From Anaerolineales bacterium (lineage in GTDB: Bacteria; Chloroflexota; Anaerolineae; 4572-78; J111): 64,000 nt of DNA. A program made the translations under genes and the position numbers. The notes beneath the pieces are model-generated. The model was not told where the DNA came from. It did not search any database and saw only the letters and a list, made by a program, of their open reading frames with translations. This document shows positions 1 to 7,491 of the stretch, in pieces (the first letter of the stretch is position 1; every line of letters begins with the position of its first letter). The DNA lies in NCBI GenBank assembly GCA_020634855.1, contig JACKAU010000011.1, forward strand, positions 248,001 through 312,000, given 5' to 3'.

Positions 1-1048
1 CGGCAATCAGTTGGGCCGTTTTGTTGTCTTCGATTTTGCCGGTGCCGAAGGTTTCGACGTTGATGCTCAGCGGGCGTGCCACCCCGATGGCATAGGCGAT
101 TTGGACTTCGCAGCGGTCGGCGATACCGGAGGCGACAATGTTTTTGGCCACCCAGCGAGCAGCGTAGGCCGCGCTGCGATCTACTTTGGTACAATCTTTG
201 CCGCTAAATGCGCCGCCGCCGTGGCGGCCCATCCCGCCGTACGTATCGACAATAATTTTGCGGCCGGTCAGGCCGGCGTCGCCCATCGGGCCGCCGACGA
301 CGAAGCGGCCGGTGGGGTTAGTGAAAATGCGCAGCTCGTCGCTGAGCATATCGGCGGGTAGCACCGGGTTGATGACATGCTCGATCAGGCCGCTGCGAAT
401 ATCGTCTTGGCTAATTTCGGGCGCGTGTTGGGTGCTGAGCAGCACCGTATGAATCCGCTTGGGTTGGCCGTATTCATACTCAACTGTAACCTGGCTTTTG
501 CTGTCAGGGCGCAGCCAGGGCAAAGTGCCGTCTTTGCGCAGGTCAGCCATGCGTTTGACCAGTTGGTGGGCGTAGAAAATAGGCATCGGCATGAGCGTTT
601 CGGTTTCATTGCAGGCATACCCGAACATCATCCCCTGATCGCCGGCGCCGACGGCTTCGATTTCATCCTCGCTCATCTGGCCCTCTTTGGCTTCCTTGGC
701 CTTGTCAACGCCCATGGCGATGTCGGGGCTTTGGGCGGCGATGGCCAGTTGTACGCCACAGGTGTTTCCGTCAAACCCTTTTTCGCTGCAATCAAAGCCA
801 ATATCATTGATCACACTGCGGACCAGCTTATCGAAATCAACAAAGCCCGAGGTCGTAATTTCGCCCAGAAGCATTACAAAACCGGTTTTTATGGCGGTTT
901 CGCAGGCAACCCGCGAATAGGGATCTTGTTCCATCAGCGCGTCCAGTACGGCATCGCTGATCTGGTCGCACATTTTATCGGGGTGGCCCTCCGACACCGA
1001 CTCGCTCGTAAAGAGCAAACTGGGGGAGGTCATAAATGTTGTACTCAT
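1..1048 (-). CDS. metK: S-adenosylmethionine synthetase, C-terminus beyond window
   Basis: Makes S-adenosylmethionine from methionine and ATP in the cytoplasm. The reading frame begins at the ATG complementary to 1046-1048, after an AGGAGA ribosome binding site, and runs off the left edge with about 349 codons visible. Family signatures are clear: SVSEGHPDK near the N-terminus (substrate-binding His), VGAGDQGMMFGYA in the middle, and GGGAFSGKDCTKVDRS further on. It is the last gene of a minus-strand cluster with ahcY and an adenosine kinase, so SAM synthesis and recycling of its by-product are encoded together. A strong hairpin lies 40-85 bp upstream of the start and may be a leader structure. 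Identity is secure; only the C-terminal part is missing. Confidence 0.97.
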   Translation of the reverse strand, partial: MSTTFMTSPSLLFTSESVSEGHPDKMCDQISDAVLDALMEQDPYSRVACETAIKTGFVMLLGEITTSGFVDFDKLVRSVINDIGFDCSEKGFDGNTCGVQLAIAAQSPDIAMGVDKAKEAKEGQMSEDEIEAVGAGDQGMMFGYACNETETLMPMPIFYAHQLVKRMADLRKDGTLPWLRPDSKSQVTVEYEYGQPKRIHTVLLSTQHAPEISQDDIRSGLIEHVINPVLPADMLSDELRIFTNPTGRFVVGGPMGDAGLTGRKIIVDTYGGMGRHGGGAFSGKDCTKVDRSAAYAARWVAKNIVASGIADRCEVQIAYAIGVARPLSINVETFGTGKIEDNKTAQLIA

Positions 1049-1087
1049 GTAATTTCTCCTTAACTTGGTCGTTTTTATTCAGTAGAG

Positions 1088-1133
1088 CAGGTGACCGGCG
1101 CTTTAACCTCTAAGCCAAAGGGCCAGTCGCCTG
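1088..1133 (-). promoter_or_regulatory. hairpin in the metK leader
   Basis: The arms 1088-1099 and 1122-1133 form a 12-bp stem with one mismatch and one G-T pair; inside it CTTT/AAAG adds four more pairs around a short loop. It sits between the upstream membrane-protein gene and the metK start. No T-run follows on either strand, so it is not an ordinary intrinsic terminator. It could be a regulatory leader or an mRNA processing structure. I do not see SAM-I (S-box) core motifs. Confidence 0.45.
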
Positions 1134-1151
1134 AATAGTTACACTTCATTT

Positions 1152-1565
1152 CTAAAAACCGTTATCGGCGGCAATACCCAACACAACCAGGCCAATGTAA
1201 ACGCCCACAACGATCAACAGTAACAGCAGTATGACTCCTCCGGCCCCAATACTCAACCAAGACAACCGGCGGGTCCGCTCCGGATTGAGCGAATCTTTGG
1301 CCGAAACTAACCCGACTATGCCCAAAATAATGGGGAGTAGCGGCATACAGTATTGGCCCATCCCCAGCGTCACGCATGAGAGCAGCGCCATCCCGCCCAT
1401 AACCACCCCAATGAAAGCCACAAGATCGTAACTATTGCCCTGAAAAATTGTGGCTCCAGAACTTGATGGGGGCAGCCCCGGCTCTGATGATATTGAAGGT
1501 TTAGGGACAGGTAACGAGTCGTCGATGGTGGGATCAAAGTTATCTTGCATAGTCGTTGAAACCAT
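1152..1565 (-). CDS. small membrane protein of unknown function (DUF4190-like)
   Basis: A protein of 137 residues. A Pro/Ser-rich cytoplasmic-looking N-terminus (about 1-45) is followed by hydrophobic segments at about 48-70, 72-88 and 103-133, with a charged turn NPERTRRLSW between the last two. That layout resembles DUF4190/DUF4064-type small membrane proteins, whose function is unknown. It lies between ahcY and metK on the same strand. The first ATG (1563-1565) falls inside an 18-bp palindrome, and neither it nor Met6 (1548-1550) has a good ribosome binding site, so the start is uncertain. A link to the SAM cycle is suggested only by position. Confidence 0.6.
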   Translation of the reverse strand: MVSTTMQDNFDPTIDDSLPVPKPSISSEPGLPPSSSGATIFQGNSYDLVAFIGVVMGGMALLSCVTLGMGQYCMPLLPIILGIVGLVSAKDSLNPERTRRLSWLSIGAGGVILLLLLIVVGVYIGLVVLGIAADNGF

Positions 1566-1600
1566 AGACCCTAAAGGTTTTGAAAACCTTTAGGGTCTAT
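1564..1600. terminator. perfect 18-bp palindrome after ahcY
   Basis: 1564-1581 and 1583-1600 are exact inverted complements around a single central base; the core is CCTAAAGG in both arms. It follows the ahcY stop directly on the minus strand and overlaps the possible first start codon of the next gene. There is no clear T-run, so it may be a factor-assisted terminator, an mRNA-stabilising hairpin, or a copy of a dispersed palindromic repeat. Confidence 0.55.
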
Positions 1601-1608
1601 AGGGGGAT

Positions 1609-2874
1609 TTAAGTTCCTTCTTGCCAGCTATTGAGATACTTTTCTTGCTCTGGCGTCAGCACGTCGATCATAATGCCCATTGACTCCAACTTAAAGCGAG
1701 CAATCTCTTCATCGATTTCTTTGGGGACGCGGTAGACTTTGTTTTCCAGATTCTTGCCGTTTTGGAAGACATAAACCGCCGACATAGCCTGGTTAGCAAA
1801 GCTCATATCCATCACCGCCGCCGGATGGCCCTCAGCCGCGGCCAAGTTGACCAGACGACCTTCTCCTAGAAGGCGGATATTGCGGCCATCGGCCAGTTGG
1901 TATTCATCCACAAAGGTACGGGGATGTCGTCTATCAACAGCCATTTCTTCCAGGGCCGGAATGTTGATTTCAACGTTGAAGTGACCGGAATTCGAGACAC
2001 AGCAGCCATCTTTCATCACTTCAAAGTGATGTTTATCGATGACGTGTTTGTTACCGGTGGCCGAGCAGATGAAATCGGCTTGAGGGGCGGCTTCCATCAT
2101 CGGCATTACCCGGAACCCGTCCATAACCGCCTCCAGCGCTTTCATCGGCTCCACCTCGGTGACGATAACATTCGCACCCAACCCCCGCGCTCGCATGGCG
2201 ATACCCCGGCTGCACCAACCGTAGCCGGCCACCACAAAAACTTTGCCGGCAATCAAAATATTGGTCGCACGAATGATACCGTCCAGGGTACTTTGACCGG
2301 TTCCGTAGCGGTTATCGAACAGATGCTTGGTATCGGCATCATTCACGGCGATGACCGGGAATTTGAGCGCACCCTCGGCGGCCATGGCCCGCAGGCGGAT
2401 GATGCCGGTGGTCGTTTCTTCGGTGCTGCCGATGATGTCAGGAATCTGGTTGGTGCGCTCGGTGTGGAGCATACTGACCAGGTCGGCCCCATCATCCATC
2501 GTCAAATTGGGTCGATGGTCGAGCGCGGCATTGAGGTGCTGGTAGTAGGTGTCGTTGTCTTCCCCCTTGATGGCGAACGTGGGAATCTCATAGACGGACA
2601 CCAGCGCCGCCGCCGTATCATCTTGGGTGCTGAGCGGGTTGCTGGCGGTCAATACGATATCGGCGCCGGCCATTTGCAGCGCGCGGGCCAGGTTGGCGGT
2701 TTCGGTGGTGATGTGTAAACAGCCGCTCATTTTGACCCCATCCAGGGGGCGCTCGTTATGAAAACGATCCATTAAAGAGCGCATGACCGGCATCTCTTTC
2801 AACGCCCATTCAATGCGCCAGCGCCCTTGCTCGGCCAGGTTCAAATCTTTTACATCAAAGTCTTTTTTACTCAT
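1609..2874 (-). CDS. ahcY: adenosylhomocysteinase
   Basis: Hydrolyses S-adenosylhomocysteine to adenosine and homocysteine with NAD as bound cofactor, relieving product inhibition of methyltransferases. The 421 residues fit the shorter bacterial form. Visible signatures include GCLHITTETANLARAL and the substrate-binding NDADTKHLFDNRYGTGQS. The NAD-binding loop VVAGYGWCSRG has Ser where Gly is usual. The C-terminal HPAAVMDMSFANQAMS is also present. The start has a good AAGGAG site. The adenosine kinase gene lies 45 bp upstream, and a small membrane-protein gene and metK lie downstream, giving one probable SAM-cycle transcript. Confidence 0.97.
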   Translation of the reverse strand: MSKKDFDVKDLNLAEQGRWRIEWALKEMPVMRSLMDRFHNERPLDGVKMSGCLHITTETANLARALQMAGADIVLTASNPLSTQDDTAAALVSVYEIPTFAIKGEDNDTYYQHLNAALDHRPNLTMDDGADLVSMLHTERTNQIPDIIGSTEETTTGIIRLRAMAAEGALKFPVIAVNDADTKHLFDNRYGTGQSTLDGIIRATNILIAGKVFVVAGYGWCSRGIAMRARGLGANVIVTEVEPMKALEAVMDGFRVMPMMEAAPQADFICSATGNKHVIDKHHFEVMKDGCCVSNSGHFNVEINIPALEEMAVDRRHPRTFVDEYQLADGRNIRLLGEGRLVNLAAAEGHPAAVMDMSFANQAMSAVYVFQNGKNLENKVYRVPKEIDEEIARFKLESMGIMIDVLTPEQEKYLNSWQEGT

Positions 2875-2919
2875 TAAATACTCCTTACTAAAAATGGATA
2901 AATTTAGCGCACGTGTAAA

Positions 2920-3894
2920 TCAATCTTCGTCCAGATAATTGACAAAGTCATCCAACTCCGGCGCATCGCCGAACAGTTCGCGATAGCGATGGGCAATTTG
3001 ACGCCGGTTGTAGGTATGCCGTTGGGTGCCGTGCTGCTCCAATACATACACCGCCGTAACCGATCCCAACCGACCGATCACCTCCCACGGGTAATTGCGC
3101 ATCAGCCCGGCGATGATCCCGGCTCGATAGGCATCGCCCACACCGGTCGGATCGGCAATGCGATTGGGTCTGGCGGGCGGAATTTCAACTATTTGGTCAT
3201 CAGCATAGATAAGGGAGCCGTTTTCGCCCAACGTGACGATGATCGTTTCGACCATTGATCTGATCTCATCGGTGGTCAGGCCCGTTTTATTTTTGATCAT
3301 CTCAAATTCATAATCGTTGACCATAAGAATTTTGGCCTCTTTGATACCTCTGACCAGATCGTCGGCGGCTAAACGAGGAATTTGCTGGCTGGGATCATAG
3401 ATGTAAGGAATTTGGAGATCGTAACACTCCTGAGCGTATTTGACCATTGCCCAGGGATCGTTAGGAGAAATGATAGCCAATTTGATACTTTGATAATCCT
3501 GCTCGACAAAGCTGATCCGGCCCGATTTGGCCATCGCGCCGGTGTAAAATAAAGCGATTTGGTTGTTGGTTTGATCGGTACTAACAAAAAAGGAGGCGGT
3601 AAATTCGTTGGGGAGTTGCAAAACACCACTAGTATCTACGCCACGAGCCTTCAAACTGGCGATATACTCCGGCGCATCCTGCCCGACGGTGGCCATGAGC
3701 AGGGAGGGCTGATCCAGCAAAGCCAGGTTGTAAGCGATGTTACCGGCCGTGCCGCCACGCTCCCGGCGCATTGAGTCGACTAAAAAACTGACGGACAGCC
3801 GCTGAATCTGGTCGGGCAAGATATGGTTAGCAAAACTATCGGGAAACGACATTATGTAATCAAAAGCCATCGAGCCGGTTACAGCTACTTTCAT
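2920..3894 (-). CDS. PfkB-family adenosine kinase
   Basis: Probable adenosine kinase, phosphorylating adenosine to AMP. I start it at the second ATG (3892-3894): AGGAAAGG lies just upstream, and the product MKVAVTGSMAFDYIM matches family starts. The other candidate is 3912. The protein shows the ribokinase signatures GGTAGNIAYNLALL near residue 50 and DPTGVGDAYRAG near residue 245, the latter carrying the catalytic Asp and anion hole. Its place immediately before ahcY, which releases adenosine, supports adenosine as the substrate; from sequence alone another nucleoside or sugar is possible. It is the first gene after a promoter and terminator-like leader. Confidence 0.85.
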   Translation of the reverse strand: MKVAVTGSMAFDYIMSFPDSFANHILPDQIQRLSVSFLVDSMRRERGGTAGNIAYNLALLDQPSLLMATVGQDAPEYIASLKARGVDTSGVLQLPNEFTASFFVSTDQTNNQIALFYTGAMAKSGRISFVEQDYQSIKLAIISPNDPWAMVKYAQECYDLQIPYIYDPSQQIPRLAADDLVRGIKEAKILMVNDYEFEMIKNKTGLTTDEIRSMVETIIVTLGENGSLIYADDQIVEIPPARPNRIADPTGVGDAYRAGIIAGLMRNYPWEVIGRLGSVTAVYVLEQHGTQRHTYNRRQIAHRYRELFGDAPELDDFVNYLDED

Positions 3895-3935
3895 ATCCAC
3901 ACCTTTCCTCATTCCTCTAACTTAACATTCACAGC

Positions 3936-3966
3936 AAAAAAAATCTCCGCGTCGGTAGGCGGAGGT
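3936..3966 (-). terminator. intrinsic-terminator-like hairpin in the leader of the SAM-cycle operon
   Basis: On the minus strand an eight-pair stem (CTCCGC with GCGGAG, plus two outer pairs) is followed by eight T residues, 40 bp upstream of the adenosine kinase start. No minus-strand gene precedes it in this gap, so it most probably attenuates transcription entering the operon. Confidence 0.6.
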
Positions 3967-4072
3967 AATTCCTTCAAATCACCGATTTACTCGTTGATGG
4001 GCAGGGCGTTGCTCACTATCACTTTATCTGGTCGATTATGCCTATAAAACAGGCAACTACATGTGATCTTTG

Positions 4073-4101
4073 ATGGTAACATAGCCAGGGGGGATTGTCA
4101 A
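4073..4101 (-). promoter_or_regulatory. predicted sigma70-type promoter of the SAM-cycle operon
   Basis: The minus strand reads TTGACA (4101-4096), a 17-bp spacer, then TACCAT (4078-4073). Transcription from here would produce a leader of about 170 nt that contains a small hairpin (GCCT/AGGC near 4040-4055) and the terminator-like hairpin at 3936-3966 before the first gene. Confidence 0.5.
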
Positions 4102-4208
4102 AAGGGTGTACGAAAAACAAGTTTTGTTCCTGAATCTACTTTAGACTACAATACAGCAAATATCAAAACTTGCAAGGATACAATAGTAAGTACGGCAATT
4201 TCTTAGCT

Positions 4209-6017
4209 ATGAGCCAAACGTTATCGGAAACCACCTCAGCCCAACCGCCGCTCAAACGGCAAACTCGTCCGGCCTCGACCGAAGCCACCCTCAGTAAAAC
4301 GTTGATCCAACTGGTGGTGATCGGGTTGATCACCCAGCTCATCTATATCACCTACATTGTGGCCTTCCCTTTAATTTCTAATACCCAAGCTGGCGGGCCC
4401 GCCGCGGATTTAGAAATTCTCATGCGCGGTTACCGCTGGTTTGCGCCCATCTACACCATCGGCATCTTTGTGCTATACTACCTCTTCTGGCGGGCGATGC
4501 AGTTGGTGACGAATTTCAATCCTCCACCGTCTCACCCTTTAAGCTATGCATCGCCGTCGCCCCCCCCCGCTTCGGCCGCCGTCGAAAACCCGCCACTCGA
4601 AACCAGCCGGTCGGTCGCCATTCGCCGCAACCATGAGCAAACGCTCAAACTGCTCATCCTTGGCTTTGGGATCGTTTTTAGCTTCACCCTGATCTGGCTC
4701 TATCCGATCACGGCCAACGATCTGTTTCGATACGTTCTGCGCGGCCGCATCTGGGCCGTTCACGGCGAAAGCCCGATGCTGACCCCACCCGAGGCCTTTC
4801 CCGACGATCCTTACGCCGCTTTCGCCGGAGAGTTCGGCGATTGGGTATCGGGCTACGGGCCGCTCTGGGAGATTCTGGTGCAAGTTCCCTTGCGGCTAGG
4901 CGCAGTGGATATGGTGCCAGGGTCTATCGGCCTTAAATTGATCGTGGTTATTTCCTATATAATCGGGGCGATTTTGCTCGGTTGGGCCATTATCCCGGAG
5001 CGAGGGACGTCGCTGACCGCACTCATGTTTTTCGCCTGGAATCCGCTCATTTTGATTCAAGGCCCTGGCAATGGGCACAACGATCTGGTGTTCATGGCCT
5101 TGATGATTCTGGGGATTGTCTTATGGCAGCGAAAGCTATGGTGGGCTGCCACCCTGGCGTTGGCGCTGTCGGCGCTGGCCAAAGCAACGGCCTTGCTGCT
5201 CATACCCTTGTTTGCCGTGGTCTTCTTGCGGAGTCAAAAAACGTGGTCACAACGCATTATAAAAGGGATCGGTGCGGCCCTGATCGGTCTGATAACGTTT
5301 TATCTGGTCTATTCGGTGCTGGGTCCGGTCAGCGATACGCTGACCGGTGTGACAGATATGTTAACGACCCGGCGGGGCTTTGCCGTTGCTTCCGGGGTGC
5401 GCATGGTGCTACGCGAGGTGCTGCCTCGCGGCGCAGAAGCCGCCATTCCGCCTGAATCGATTTGGGGCGTGGCCGCCTTAAAAGCGATTCCCTGCAATGC
5501 CTCAGAATCCGGCAGCCAACTGGCTCGGTTGGTAAACAACGTGGTGCCTTGCAACATTGGCGAGACGCTGCCCCGCACGACAGCGCGCAACATTTTTTTG
5601 TTGTTCTATCTGTGGCTAATGATTCAACTGTGGCGGAACAAGCTAAATCTGGTCACGGCCGGTTTTTTGGCTTACTTTGCCCAACTTATGCTGGGCCGCA
5701 CCTTTAGAATTTGGTATCCTATGTGGCTCATCCCGCTAGCGGCTATTCACCTAACGCCGACCACCTTTTGGCGCACGTTTTTGTTTAGTCTAACCAGCGA
5801 ATTGTCGATTATTAACTATTTTGTGGTGTGGCGGTGGTGGCTGCGCTATTGGCCTTGGGAAAAAGTGGGGTTTTTGACAACGCTCTACTACTGGCCGGTG
5901 ATGCATTTGTTAACCGTACCGTGGTTATTCGGCATTCCGTTAATTGGACCAATTCTCATCAAATGGGCCAGCCGGCATAAACAACCGCCCGACGCCGTTA
6001 CAGTAACTCAAACGTAA
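4209..6017 (+). CDS. polytopic membrane glycosyltransferase (GT-C type, GT87/MptB-like)
   Basis: A protein of about 602 residues with some twelve hydrophobic segments and a Pro/Ser/Ala-rich cytoplasmic loop after the second. The stretch TANDLFRYVLRGRIWAVHGES, at the start of the extracytoplasmic loop, is the acidic active-site region typical of GT-C transferases that use polyprenyl-phosphate sugars. The acceptor cannot be inferred. I chose the ATG at 4209; a TTG at 4170 is also in frame and neither has a convincing ribosome binding site. The 3' end overlaps the convergent Ser/Thr kinase gene by 20 bp. Confidence 0.75.
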   Translation: MSQTLSETTSAQPPLKRQTRPASTEATLSKTLIQLVVIGLITQLIYITYIVAFPLISNTQAGGPAADLEILMRGYRWFAPIYTIGIFVLYYLFWRAMQLVTNFNPPPSHPLSYASPSPPPASAAVENPPLETSRSVAIRRNHEQTLKLLILGFGIVFSFTLIWLYPITANDLFRYVLRGRIWAVHGESPMLTPPEAFPDDPYAAFAGEFGDWVSGYGPLWEILVQVPLRLGAVDMVPGSIGLKLIVVISYIIGAILLGWAIIPERGTSLTALMFFAWNPLILIQGPGNGHNDLVFMALMILGIVLWQRKLWWAATLALALSALAKATALLLIPLFAVVFLRSQKTWSQRIIKGIGAALIGLITFYLVYSVLGPVSDTLTGVTDMLTTRRGFAVASGVRMVLREVLPRGAEAAIPPESIWGVAALKAIPCNASESGSQLARLVNNVVPCNIGETLPRTTARNIFLLFYLWLMIQLWRNKLNLVTAGFLAYFAQLMLGRTFRIWYPMWLIPLAAIHLTPTTFWRTFLFSLTSELSIINYFVVWRWWLRYWPWEKVGFLTTLYYWPVMHLLTVPWLFGIPLIGPILIKWASRHKQPPDAVTVTQT

Positions 6018-7341
6018 AAACCATGTGGCTCAACCGGATCGAGTCTTTATGGTTCAATTCCACCGGTTGACCGTGCTTCACCTCAACGCCATTAACAAAT
6101 GTACCGTTGAGACTGTGCAAATCCTCAAGCAGCCAGCGGTTACTACGGCTAACGAGCCGGGCGTGCCGACGCGAAACGCCATATTTGCTGGCCTGATAGG
6201 GATCAAGATCAATATCAACTACCGTATTGCCATGCGTTCGGCCCAAAACCAGCGTGTTTTTGTTGGGTAAGTCAATGGTAGCCGATTTATCTTTCAAAAC
6301 GATCCGGGCTATCGGACGAGCCGCATCGGCCCGGTCCAGTTGCAACGTACCCATATTTTCGTCGCCGGCCAACGCTAGCTCAGGGTTGGAGGCGGTGCTG
6401 TCCCCTTGGCCTTCATGGGGGCGTTTGGGTTTGCTGCCGAAAAGTTTCTTGAAAGAGCCAAACAAGCCGGCCGATTTTTCCTGCGACGAGTCGGGCAAGG
6501 CCGGTTCGTCGGCCACAGCCGGCGGATTAGCCAGAATTTGCTCAAGGGCATCGATTAACCCCTGCATATCCGGGTAGCGATCATCACGATCTTTTTCGAG
6601 CGTTTTTAAGATGACCTGTTCTAGTTCGACCGGACAATTGGGATTAAAATCGCGCGGCGACGGAGGCATTTCGGTCACATGCGCCAGGAGAATTTTATTC
6701 GGAATTTCGTAATCAAAAGGCAGCCGGCCGGTGATCATCTCAAACATCACCACTCCCAGCGAGTATAGATCAGCCCGACAGTCGAGTACCAAATCTCGAG
6801 CCTGTTCCGGAGCGATATAGTTGGGGGTGCCCAAAAAAGTGCCGGTTTTAGTCAAACTCTGCTCCGAGTCGGACCGTTTGACCAGGCCAAAGTCGGCCAG
6901 CAGCGGCCAATCTTCTTGGGGCATCAGGATGTTAGAGGGTTTGACATCGCGATGGATAATGTTGTGGTTGTGGGCATAATGCAGCGCCTCGGCAATGGGG
7001 ATTGACAAGTTAACGACCTGCCGCCAGCCCAGTGGGGAGCCGTTTAAGCGTTCTTCCAAGGTCCCCCCTTCAATATATTCCATTGCGATATAGGGTAGCC
7101 CTTCTTCCTCGCCATATTCATAAATGATCAGAATATTGCGGTGGCGCAGCGAAGCGATGGCCTTGGCTTCCAGTTGAAAACGGGCCAGCGACGTACCTTC
7201 TTGATAATAGAGTACTTTAACGGCCACCCATCGTTTCAGACTTTCCTGATATCCTTTGTAAACACTGGCCATCCCCCCTTCGCCAATCAACCTATCCAGT
7301 CGATAGCCACCGAGGGTTTTTCCCACCAGATCGAGCGCCAT
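5998..7341 (-). CDS. serine/threonine protein kinase with C-terminal FHA domain
   Basis: A Hanks-type kinase of 447 residues. The N-terminal kinase domain (about 10-270) has GEGGMASVYKG, the catalytic Lys in VAVKVLYY, HRDVKPSNILM, DFGLVK and APEQARDL. A charged linker (about 290-345) leads to an FHA domain (about 350-445) with the phosphothreonine-binding signatures VLGRTHGN, SRRHARL and LNGTFVNG. I see no transmembrane segment, so it should be cytoplasmic, unlike PknB proteins with extracellular sensors. Joining kinase and phosphopeptide-binding domains in one chain suggests autophosphorylation-dependent docking. An AGGAG site precedes the ATG. The gene overlaps the convergent glycosyltransferase gene by 20 bp. 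Confidence 0.93.
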   Translation of the reverse strand: MALDLVGKTLGGYRLDRLIGEGGMASVYKGYQESLKRWVAVKVLYYQEGTSLARFQLEAKAIASLRHRNILIIYEYGEEEGLPYIAMEYIEGGTLEERLNGSPLGWRQVVNLSIPIAEALHYAHNHNIIHRDVKPSNILMPQEDWPLLADFGLVKRSDSEQSLTKTGTFLGTPNYIAPEQARDLVLDCRADLYSLGVVMFEMITGRLPFDYEIPNKILLAHVTEMPPSPRDFNPNCPVELEQVILKTLEKDRDDRYPDMQGLIDALEQILANPPAVADEPALPDSSQEKSAGLFGSFKKLFGSKPKRPHEGQGDSTASNPELALAGDENMGTLQLDRADAARPIARIVLKDKSATIDLPNKNTLVLGRTHGNTVVDIDLDPYQASKYGVSRRHARLVSRSNRWLLEDLHSLNGTFVNGVEVKHGQPVELNHKDSIRLSHMVFTFELL

Positions 7342-7454
7342 GATTCCTAACTCCTAGTTCGAGGCTGACAAATGGTCATATTAGACTATATCATCAACTT
7401 TGAGATTTAGCTAGTTATCAGCTAATTTTATGGGGAAAGATGACCACAAATGAT

Positions 7455-7482
7455 TTGCCCATAGCTTACCTCGTGGCATAAT
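7455..7482 (+). promoter_or_regulatory. possible promoter of the lytic transglycosylase gene
   Basis: TTGCCC, a 16-bp spacer and CATAAT end 10 bp before the ATG at 7492. That spacing would give an almost leaderless mRNA, which agrees with the lack of a clear ribosome binding site. Weak evidence. Confidence 0.3.
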
Positions 7483-7491
7483 AACCAGCCT

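Noticed and set aside
11..1063. Long plus-strand open frames opposite metK
   Set aside because: They are antisense to a clear SAM synthetase reading frame and show no protein family.
1897..2718. Plus-strand open frame of 273 codons opposite ahcY
   Set aside because: It is a shadow of the conserved adenosylhomocysteinase frame; low-complexity His/Gly/Arg composition.
3895..4101. SAM-I (S-box) riboswitch in the SAM-cycle leader
   Set aside because: The conserved S-box core sequences were looked for and not found, so I list only a terminator-like leader and not a named riboswitch.
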